From Actinomycetes bacterium (GTDB lineage: Bacteria > Actinomycetota > Acidimicrobiia > Acidimicrobiales > Palsa-688), in the NCBI GenBank assembly GCA_021816565.1, contig JAKAXN010000231.1, positions 1-7,257 on the forward strand: a stretch of 7,257 bases of DNA, in the 5' to 3' direction. Position numbers and translations under genes: made by a program. A model generated the notes under the pieces. The model was not told the DNA's origin, made no database searches, and saw only the letters and a list, made by a program, of their open reading frames with translations. Positions 1 to 5,551 of the stretch are shown in pieces; the first letter of the stretch is position 1; every line of letters begins with the position of its first letter.

Positions 1-7
1 GCAGGGC

Positions 8-811
8 ATGGCAGATTTCACCGCCCAGGATGTGAAGGCGCTCCGGGACGCCACCGGAGCCGGAATGATGGACGCCAAGCGGGCGCTCACCGAGAGCGGT
101 GGCGACCCCAAGGCGGCGACCGCCTGGCTGCGTGAGCGCGGCCTGGGCAAGGCCGCGGAGCGCTCCGACCGGGAGGCCTCCGAGGGCGCGGTGGCCGTCG
201 CCCGCGACGGTGACGCCGTAGCGCTGGTGGAGCTCAAGTCCGAGACCGACTTCGTGGCCAAGTCCCCGCAGTTCGTCGGCATGATCGACCAGATGGTGGC
301 TGCGGTGGCCGCCGGGGGCGAGAGCGCCATGGACGGCTTCAAGGATGCCCTCGACGACCTTCGGCTGGCCCTGAAGGAGAACATCCAGGTCGGCCAGGTG
401 GTCCGCTTCGTGGCCGAGGAGGGCCAGATCCTGGACTCCTACGTCCACGTGCAGAACGGCCGCGGCGTCAACGCCATCCTGGTCCAGCTGCAGGGGGGCA
501 CCCCCGAGCTGGCCCACGACCTGGCCGTGCACATCGCCTTCGGCAAGCCGGGGGTGCTCAGCCGGGAGGAGGTGCCCGCCGAGGAGGTGGCCGCCGAGCG
601 GGCCACCCTGGAGGCCCAGACCCGCAACGAGGGCAAGCCCGAGGCGGCCATCGCCAAGATCGTCGACGGCAAGCTCAACGGCTGGTACAAGCGGGTGCCC
701 GGTGGGGTGCTGCTCGAGCAGCCCTACGCCAAGGACGACAAGCTCAGCGTGACCCAGATGCTGGGCGACGCCAAGATCGTGCGCTTCGCCCAGGCCGTCA
801 TCGGATCCTGA
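8..811 (+). CDS. tsf: Elongation factor Ts (EF-Ts)
   Basis: EF-Ts is the cytosolic nucleotide exchange factor that releases GDP from EF-Tu so that EF-Tu can bind GTP and aminoacyl-tRNA again. The 267-residue product is close to the usual bacterial length. Residues 4-60 form the N-terminal UBA-like domain with the family signature LRDATGAGMMDAKRAL (12-27) and a second conserved stretch ending in REASEG. The EF-Tu contact motif TDFVAK is at 80-85, with D81 and F82 matching the residues that intrude near the EF-Tu magnesium site; the usual Asn after it is Ser here. The dimerisation core follows, with YVHVQNGRG (145-153) and LAVHIA (172-177), then the LLEQPY block near 235-240. The ATG at 8 fits the family N-terminus; only seven bases precede it, so its ribosome binding site cannot be judged. 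rpsB is the expected upstream neighbour but lies outside the window. The strong hairpin downstream suggests tsf ends its transcription unit. Confidence 0.98.
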   Translation: MADFTAQDVKALRDATGAGMMDAKRALTESGGDPKAATAWLRERGLGKAAERSDREASEGAVAVARDGDAVALVELKSETDFVAKSPQFVGMIDQMVAAVAAGGESAMDGFKDALDDLRLALKENIQVGQVVRFVAEEGQILDSYVHVQNGRGVNAILVQLQGGTPELAHDLAVHIAFGKPGVLSREEVPAEEVAAERATLEAQTRNEGKPEAAIAKIVDGKLNGWYKRVPGGVLLEQPYAKDDKLSVTQMLGDAKIVRFAQAVIGS

Positions 812-842
812 TCCGCCGGCCGGCCCCGGGCTGGCCCCGCCG

Positions 843-882
843 GGACACGCCCCCGGGTCCGATCGGGCCCGGGGGCGTGTCC
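843..882 (+). terminator. Strong hairpin after tsf, probable intrinsic terminator without U-tract
   Basis: Bases 843-857 and 868-882 are perfect reverse complements (15 bp). Inside them one G-U and two G-C pairs (858-860 with 865-867) extend the stem to 18 bp, closing on the four-base loop GATC. The stem begins 31 bases after the tsf stop. No T-run follows, only GC-rich sequence with a small second hairpin (CCCGG at 886-890 with CCGGG at 895-899). Hairpins lacking a U-tract are common behind genes in high-GC actinobacteria and are often taken as terminators. A role as a transcript-stabilising structure is the main alternative. Confidence 0.75.
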
Positions 883-944
883 GCGCCCGGCCCGCCGGGA
901 AGCCCCCGCGGTGCTGATGGTCCCTGCGGCGACGGCGGGGAAAC

Positions 945-950
945 TAGGCT
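945..950 (+). promoter_or_regulatory. Candidate -10 box for pyrH (leaderless promoter)
   Basis: TAGGCT matches the actinobacterial TANNNT -10 pattern and sits in the only AT-richer patch of the gap (GAAACTAG). It ends 9 bases before the GTG of pyrH, so transcription would start at or within a few bases of the start codon. No Shine-Dalgarno is present before the GTG, which fits a leaderless message. I see no convincing -35 hexamer. Confidence 0.5.
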
Positions 951-959
951 CGACCACCC

Positions 960-1688
960 GTGATTGACTCGCCCCCCTGGAAGAGGGTCGTGCTGAAGCT
1001 GTCGGGCGAGGCCTTCGCCAGCGACGCCGCCGACGAGACCATCGACGGTGCCGTCGTCGAGCGGATCGCCAAGGAGATCGCCGAGGTGCGCTCCGAGATC
1101 GGCACCCAGATCGCGGTGGTGGTCGGCGGCGGCAACATCTGGCGCGGCGCCACCGGCTCGGCCACCGGCATGGACCGGGCCAGCGCCGACTACATGGGCA
1201 TGCTGGCGACGGTCATCAACGCCCTGGCCCTCCAGGACGCCCTCGAGCGCCTGGGTCAGCCGACCCGGGTGCAGACGGCCATCGGCATGTCCCAGATCGC
1301 CGAGCCCTACATCCGCCTGCGGGCCATCCGCCACCTGGAGAAGGGCCGGGTGGTGGTCTTCGCCGCCGGCACCGGCAATCCGTTCTTCACCACCGACACC
1401 GCCGGGGCCCTGAGAGCCGTCGAGATCGAAGCCGACGTCCTGTTCAAAGGCACCCACGGCGGCGCCGACGGGGTCTACGACTCCGACCCGAAGCTCAACC
1501 CGTCGGCCGAGCTGCTGCCCGACATCGCCTTCGACCAGGTGATCGCCCGCAGCCTGCGGGCCATGGACCTGACCGCCATCACCCTGTGCCGGGAGAACGA
1601 CCTGCCCATCCGGGTGTTCTCCATCATGGAGCCGGGCAACCTGCGTCGCACACTGCAGGGGGAGCGGATCGGTACGCTGATCCACTGA
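960..1688 (+). CDS. pyrH: Uridylate kinase (UMP kinase)
   Basis: This cytosolic hexameric kinase of the amino acid kinase fold phosphorylates UMP to UDP with ATP, feeding UTP, CTP and UDP-sugar synthesis. The product has 242 residues, typical for the family. Visible motifs are the N-terminal [10 protein letters not shown] (10-19), the [10 protein letters not shown] nucleotide loop (54-63), [19 protein letters not shown] (78-96), and the long conserved block from H125 through [12 protein letters not shown] (137-148), DGVYDSDP (170-177) and MDLTA (202-206), ending in GERIGTLIH. The GTG at 960 gives the expected short N-terminus before the first strand. It has no Shine-Dalgarno but lies 9 bases after a TAGGCT box, which suggests leaderless expression. 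The stop shares one base with the start of frr. One oddity: the stretch [12 protein letters not shown] appears two residues longer than the common KAT-x-VDGVY form. Bacterial UMP kinases are usually feedback-controlled by UTP and GTP; this cannot be read from the sequence. Confidence 0.98.
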   Translation: MIDSPPWKRVVLKLSGEAFASDAADETIDGAVVERIAKEIAEVRSEIGTQIAVVVGGGNIWRGATGSATGMDRASADYMGMLATVINALALQDALERLGQPTRVQTAIGMSQIAEPYIRLRAIRHLEKGRVVVFAAGTGNPFFTTDTAGALRAVEIEADVLFKGTHGGADGVYDSDPKLNPSAELLPDIAFDQVIARSLRAMDLTAITLCRENDLPIRVFSIMEPGNLRRTLQGERIGTLIH

Positions 1689-1723
1689 TGGAGGACAGCT
1701 ACGTCGATGCCGTGATGGAGGAC
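1686..1723 (+). repeat. 11-bp direct repeat over two candidate frr starts
   Basis: TGATGGAGGAC occurs at 1686-1696 and again at 1713-1723. The copies are 27 bases apart, which is nine codons, so both ATGs are in the frr frame and both encode Met-Glu-Asp. The repeat could be a small tandem duplication that moved the start upstream, or chance. Confidence 0.55.
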
Positions 1724-2257
1724 TGCCGGTCCAAGATGAGCCGGGCGGTGGAGCACACCCGGAGCGAGCTGGCGTCGATACGGACCGGGCGGGCCGCCCC
1801 GGCCCTGGTCGAGAAGATCCGGGTCGACTACTACGGCTCCGAGGTCCCCCTGCAGCAGATAGCGGGGATCCAGGTGCCCGAAGCCAAGCTCATGGTGATC
1901 ACGCCCTACGACAAGGCATCGCTGAAGTCCATCGAGAAGGCCATCATGAACTCCGACCTCGGCATCAACCCGAACAACGACGGGACGGTCATCCGCCTCA
2001 CCTTCCCCCCGCTCACCGAGGAGCGGCGTCGGGAGATGGTCAAGGTGGCCCACCACAAGGCCGAGGAGGGCCGGGTCGCGGTGCGCAACGCCCGCCGTTC
2101 GGCCCGCAAGGATCTGGAGGGCCTCGAGAAGGACAGCGAGATCTCCAGCGACGAGTTGGACCGGGCCGAGAAGGACCTCGAGCGGGTCACCTCGGAGTAC
2201 GTGTCCGACATAGACCGGGTCCTGCAGCACAAAGAGGAAGAGCTTCTAGCTGTCTGA
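1688..2257 (+). CDS. frr: Ribosome recycling factor (RRF)
   Basis: RRF works with EF-G to split the post-termination ribosome so that its subunits can be reused. The product has 189 residues, against about 185 in most bacteria. Conserved blocks are IRTGRAAP (31-38), YYGSEVPLQQIA (48-59), the IEKAIMNSDLGINPNNDG stretch (82-99), PPLTEERRREMVK (107-119), VRNARR (132-137) and the C-terminal KEEELLAV. The open frame runs back to 1586, inside pyrH, but conservation starts only at the ATG at 1688. That ATG overlaps the pyrH stop as TGATG, so translation is probably coupled by reinitiation. No good Shine-Dalgarno lies before it. A second in-frame ATG at 1715 stands in a repeat of the same 11 bases; it would give 180 residues and is the less likely start, since homologues begin nearer the first ATG. 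Confidence 0.98.
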   Translation: MEDSYVDAVMEDCRSKMSRAVEHTRSELASIRTGRAAPALVEKIRVDYYGSEVPLQQIAGIQVPEAKLMVITPYDKASLKSIEKAIMNSDLGINPNNDGTVIRLTFPPLTEERRREMVKVAHHKAEEGRVAVRNARRSARKDLEGLEKDSEISSDELDRAEKDLERVTSEYVSDIDRVLQHKEEELLAV

Positions 2258-2262
2258 GGAGG
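2257..2262 (+). promoter_or_regulatory. Strong Shine-Dalgarno of cdsA
   Basis: AGGAGG lies five bases before the GTG at 2268, and its first base is the last base of the frr stop. It is the only canonical ribosome binding site I see among the pyrH–protease gene junctions, and it supports the long form of CdsA starting at 2268. Confidence 0.85.
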
Positions 2263-2267
2263 ACGCC

Positions 2268-4361
2268 GTGAGCGAGCGCGATGACAACGGGCGCCAGCCG
2301 GCCGAGGGGGTGCGGATCATCCGGGCCGAGGAAGCCCAGGCGGCGCTGGAGACCGGGGAGGCCGCCGGCCGCCGGCCCGACGATCAGCTCCGCTTCGGCG
2401 ACGTCCCCCCGGTGCCTTCCGGGCCCCGCCCGGCCCACCGGTTCCCGCTGCCGGACTCGGTTGACCCGGCCGAGGCGGTGGCCCTGCCTCCGCTGGCCAC
2501 CCCCCGCCGCCCGGCCGAGCCCCCGGCTCGTCGGCCGCCGGCCCCCGGGGCCGGATCGGACTGGCGGGCCGTGCAGGGCGACCCGGACGCCTACGAGCCG
2601 GACCCGTTCCAACCCGGAGCCACCGGGGAGGACCGTCACCAGCCGGATCGCTATCCGCCGGCTGAAGTGCACCCGGCCGCCGGAACCCCGGCCGCCGAGG
2701 ACCTGACCGCTTCCATGGCCCCGCCGCCGCCTCCCCCCGAACCGCCCCGCTACAGCGGGCGGCCGGGGGACGGGTACGACCCCGGACCGGACCGCTACGG
2801 CGAGGACCGGCCCGCCTTCCGGTCGTCCTGGTCGCCGGAGCCGGCGTCGGAGCCCAACCTGGAGAAGGAGTCTCCGATCAGCATGAACCCGTCGTGGGGA
2901 TCCGACCCCTCCTCGAGCTTCGAGGAAGCCGACGACCGCACCACCGAGATGAGCGTCCCCGAGGAGGGGCTGACCGTCTCGGCCGGCGCTCCGGAGATGC
3001 CGCACTGGACCGACCCGCCCACCGGCGAGGTTCCCCGACTCCGCTTCGACGACGACGGCGATGACCCCGAGGACCTCGAGGCCTGGAAGTCCCTCGGCTC
3101 ACGCGGGGCCCACTGGCGCCACGAGGACGACTGGAACGACGCCGACGAGCTGTCGGACCTGCTCGACGAGGAGGAGCCGACCGGTGTCCTCGACCAGAGC
3201 CGGGCCGAGCACTCCGACCTGTACTCCTTCGACGAGGACTTCGAGCGACTGGCCCGCACCGGTTCGACGCCGGCCGTCGACCTGACAGGTGGCGAGCCGG
3301 AGTCCGACGACGGCTGGGAGGAACCCACCCCCCGCCGGGACCGACGCCCGACGCGCCCGGGCCGGGCGGCGCGGCGAGCCCCCCGTCGGCGGGGCCCGAG
3401 CCGGCCGGTCGAGCTGGTCGACGAGGCCGAGGAGATGGAGCTGGCCGAGGTCGGCGCGACCCGGCCCCGGGGCGGCCGCCCGTCCGGGTCGTCGCCGCGT
3501 CCGGGCCCCCTGCCGCGCCCGGCCCGCCCGGCCCGCCCGCCGCAGGAGAAGGGGTCGGGTCGTCACGACCTGACCAGCCGCATCGGCATCGGTGCCGGTC
3601 TCATCGCCGTGCTGATAGTCGCCTACGCGCTCGGCGCGGCGGCGCTGGTGGCCCTGGCTCTGGTGATCGTCGTGGCCGCCGCCGCTGAGGCCTACGGCAT
3701 GGTGCGCACCGCCGGATTCCGCCCGGCCACCCTGCTCGGCCTGGTGGCCAGCGCCGGATGCGTCCTGGCCGCCTACTGGAAAGGACCGGGGGCCATCGCC
3801 ACGGTGAGCGCCTTCCTGCTGCTGGGGGCCATGCTCTGGTACGTGCTGGGCATAGAGCAGGCCCGCCCGCTGGCCAACGTGGCGGTCACGGTGATGGTGT
3901 TCGTGTGGGTCGGGGTGCTCGGCTCCTTCGCCGCCGTCATGCTGGCCCAGCCGAGCGGCCAGGGCGAGTTCCTCGGGGCCATCCTGGTGGCCGTGGTAGC
4001 CGATGTGTGCGCCTACGGGGTGGGCCGCTGGATCGGCAGCCGGCCCCTGGCCCCGACGATAAGCCCCCACAAGACCGTCGAAGGATTCCTCGGCGGCCTG
4101 GTCGGGGCGCTGATCGCCGGTGCCATCATCGGCAAGGAGCTGGCGCCGTGGGCGGGGATGCGCCACGGGCTGGTCCTCGGGCTCCTGATCGGGCTGGTCG
4201 CCCCGGTGGGGGACCTGTTCGAGTCGGTGATCAAGAGGGACCTGGGGGTGAAGGACTCCGGGACCGTCCTGGCCGGACACGGCGGGCTTTTGGACCGTTT
4301 CGACGGCATCCTCGTGGCCCTGCCGACGGCCTATTTCGTCATCACCTTCTTCAAGCTCTGA
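2268..4361 (+). CDS. cdsA: Phosphatidate cytidylyltransferase with a ~430-residue N-terminal extension
   Basis: CdsA is an integral membrane enzyme that joins CTP and phosphatidic acid to give CDP-diacylglycerol, the precursor of bacterial phospholipids. The enzyme part is residues 434-697, about the size of a whole ordinary CdsA. It has roughly eight or nine hydrophobic segments (first near 438-478, last near 680-696) and ISPHKTVEGFLGG (598-610). The family signature covers S653-D679: SVIKRDLGVKDSG, then HGGLLDRFD. Before HGG the usual Pro-Gly reads Ala-Gly. Residues 1-433 are a soluble, low-complexity extension: GVRIIRAEEAQAALETG (14-30), a Pro-rich stretch with six prolines at 152-157, an acidic, aromatic patch at 244-329, and a very basic block at 356-380 with 12 Arg in 25 residues. 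A strong Shine-Dalgarno at 2257-2262 fixes the GTG start. The frame is unbroken to the catalytic domain, so this looks like one protein. dxr starts two bases after the stop. Enzyme function is near certain; the role of the extension is unknown. Confidence 0.95.
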   Translation: MSERDDNGRQPAEGVRIIRAEEAQAALETGEAAGRRPDDQLRFGDVPPVPSGPRPAHRFPLPDSVDPAEAVALPPLATPRRPAEPPARRPPAPGAGSDWRAVQGDPDAYEPDPFQPGATGEDRHQPDRYPPAEVHPAAGTPAAEDLTASMAPPPPPPEPPRYSGRPGDGYDPGPDRYGEDRPAFRSSWSPEPASEPNLEKESPISMNPSWGSDPSSSFEEADDRTTEMSVPEEGLTVSAGAPEMPHWTDPPTGEVPRLRFDDDGDDPEDLEAWKSLGSRGAHWRHEDDWNDADELSDLLDEEEPTGVLDQSRAEHSDLYSFDEDFERLARTGSTPAVDLTGGEPESDDGWEEPTPRRDRRPTRPGRAARRAPRRRGPSRPVELVDEAEEMELAEVGATRPRGGRPSGSSPRPGPLPRPARPARPPQEKGSGRHDLTSRIGIGAGLIAVLIVAYALGAAALVALALVIVVAAAAEAYGMVRTAGFRPATLLGLVASAGCVLAAYWKGPGAIATVSAFLLLGAMLWYVLGIEQARPLANVAVTVMVFVWVGVLGSFAAVMLAQPSGQGEFLGAILVAVVADVCAYGVGRWIGSRPLAPTISPHKTVEGFLGGLVGALIAGAIIGKELAPWAGMRHGLVLGLLIGLVAPVGDLFESVIKRDLGVKDSGTVLAGHGGLLDRFDGILVALPTAYFVITFFKL
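3517..3541 (+). repeat. GC-only 9-bp tandem repeat in the CdsA linker
   Basis: The unit GCCCGGCCC is repeated about 2.8 times. Because nine bases equal three codons it encodes Pro-Ala-Arg steps (residues 418-425, PARPARPP) in the basic linker just before the first membrane segment. Such a repeat could change length by slippage without breaking the frame. Confidence 0.6.
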
Positions 4362-4363
4362 GC

Positions 4364-5551
4364 GTGCGCACCGTCAGCCTGGTCGGCTCGACCGGGTCCA
4401 TCGGCACCCAGGCGGTCGACGTGGTGCGCTCCGACCCGGACTCCTACCGGGTCGTCGCCCTCGGCGCCTTCCGCTCGGTGGACGTGCTGGCCGAGCAGGC
4501 CCGGCTCCTCCGGCCCGAACGGGTGGCCCTAGTGGACCCGGCCGGGGCCGCCGACCTGGCCGAGCGGCTGCCGGCCGGCACCGAGCTGCTCGTCGGCGAG
4601 GACGCCCTGGTGGCCATCTCCACCGGCGCCGACGTGGTGGTCAACGGGGTGGTCGGTTTCGCCGGGCTGCCCGTGACCCTGGCCGCCCTGCGGGCCGGCC
4701 GGCGCCTGGCGCTGGCCAACAAGGAGTCCCTGATCGCCGGCGGGCCGGTGGTCCAGGCGGCCCGGGCGACCCCGGGGGCGGAGATCATCCCGGTCGACTC
4801 GGAGCACTGCGCCATCCACCAGTGCCTGCGGGCGGTTCTGGGAGAAAAGGAGATGGCCTCGCTGCCCGACACCCCCACCGGGGCCCTCCGGCGCATCGTG
4901 CTGACCGCCAGCGGGGGGCCGTTCCGGGGCCGCAGCCGTCAATCCCTGGGGGAGGTGACCCTCGAGGAGGCCCTGGCCCACCCGACGTGGAAGATGGGCC
5001 CGAAGATCACCGTCGACTCGTCGACGCTCATGAACAAAGGGCTCGAGGTGATCGAGGCCCACGAGCTGTTCGGCCTGGACTACGACTCGGTGGACGTGGT
5101 CGTCCATCCCCAGTCGATCGTCCACTCGATGATCGAGACGACCGACGGGGCCACGCTGGCGCAGCTGTCGCAGCCGGACATGAGGCTGCCGATCGGCTAC
5201 GCCCTGGCCTACCCGGACCGCCTGCGCCGCGCCTTCGGGGCCATCGACTGGAGCGCCGTCGGGCCGCTCGAGTTCGAACCCCCCGACCGGGAGGCGTTCC
5301 CCTGCCTGGACCTGGCCTACCGGGCCGGTCGTACCGGCGGGGCCGCGCCGGCGTGGCTCAACGGGGCCAACGAGGTGGCCGTCGACGCCTTCCTCGGGGG
5401 CCGCATCCGCTGGGTGGACATCCCGGCGGTGATCGGGTCCGCCCTCGATGACTACAGCGGCGGGGTCCCCGGTAGCGTTGAGGACGTGCTCGAAGCTGAC
5501 CGCTCCGGCCGGGACCTGGCCCGCCGCGCCGTCGACCGCCTCTCCCGGTGA
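4364..5551 (+). CDS. dxr: 1-deoxy-D-xylulose 5-phosphate reductoisomerase
   Basis: DXR converts 1-deoxyxylulose 5-phosphate to 2-C-methylerythritol 4-phosphate with NADPH, the second step of the MEP isoprenoid pathway and the target of fosmidomycin. From the GTG at 4364 the product has 395 residues, the normal length. The NADPH loop GSTGSIG is at 8-14 and LANKESL at 117-123. VDSEH puts the metal ligands at D145 and E147, with the third at E228 in NKGLEVIEAHELF. Substrate residues S183 (TASGGPF), H206 and W209 (HPTWKMGPKITVDSS), S219, N224 and K225 match the E. coli active site by motif. HPQSIVHSMIE (248-258), PDMRLPI (271-277) and NGANEVAVDAFL (333-344) complete the family pattern. The frame is open upstream to 3758 inside cdsA, but homology starts at VRTVSLVG, so 4364 is the start. 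It follows the cdsA stop by two bases without a Shine-Dalgarno, implying coupled translation. Its stop overlaps the next start as GTGA. Confidence 0.98.
   Translation: MRTVSLVGSTGSIGTQAVDVVRSDPDSYRVVALGAFRSVDVLAEQARLLRPERVALVDPAGAADLAERLPAGTELLVGEDALVAISTGADVVVNGVVGFAGLPVTLAALRAGRRLALANKESLIAGGPVVQAARATPGAEIIPVDSEHCAIHQCLRAVLGEKEMASLPDTPTGALRRIVLTASGGPFRGRSRQSLGEVTLEEALAHPTWKMGPKITVDSSTLMNKGLEVIEAHELFGLDYDSVDVVVHPQSIVHSMIETTDGATLAQLSQPDMRLPIGYALAYPDRLRRAFGAIDWSAVGPLEFEPPDREAFPCLDLAYRAGRTGGAAPAWLNGANEVAVDAFLGGRIRWVDIPAVIGSALDDYSGGVPGSVEDVLEADRSGRDLARRAVDRLSR
5473..5478 (+). promoter_or_regulatory. Possible internal promoter in the dxr 3' end, for the protease gene
   Basis: TAGCGT fits the TANNNT -10 pattern, and ATGACT at 5448-5453 matches four of six bases of TTGACA, but the spacer of 19 is long. 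It would start a transcript about 60 bases before the protease GTG. The bases are also ordinary dxr codons, so chance is likely. Confidence 0.2.

Noticed and set aside
843..882. The tsf-pyrH hairpin read as a riboswitch or pyrimidine attenuator for pyrH
   Set aside because: It is a single simple stem just after the tsf stop, with no alternative pairing partner that I can see and a probable pyrH promoter downstream of it.
798..1685. 295-codon minus-strand frame opposite pyrH that also spans the tsf-pyrH gap
   Set aside because: The sequence is Gly/Ala/Val/His-rich with no motif, and it reads through the terminator hairpin. A GC-bias shadow.
1586..1687. Upstream extension of the frr frame
   Set aside because: It overlaps the conserved end of PyrH, and RRF homology starts at the ATG at 1688.
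3099..4280. 393-codon open frame on the minus strand opposite cdsA
   Set aside because: The sense strand encodes clear CdsA. The antisense product is rich in Gly, His, Arg, Gln and Pro, has no recognisable domain, and is the usual by-product of third-position GC bias.
3758..4363. Upstream extension of the dxr frame by about 200 codons
   Set aside because: This part overlaps the conserved CdsA membrane domain, and its own translation is Arg/Gly/Pro-rich noise. DXR homology begins right after the GTG at 4364.
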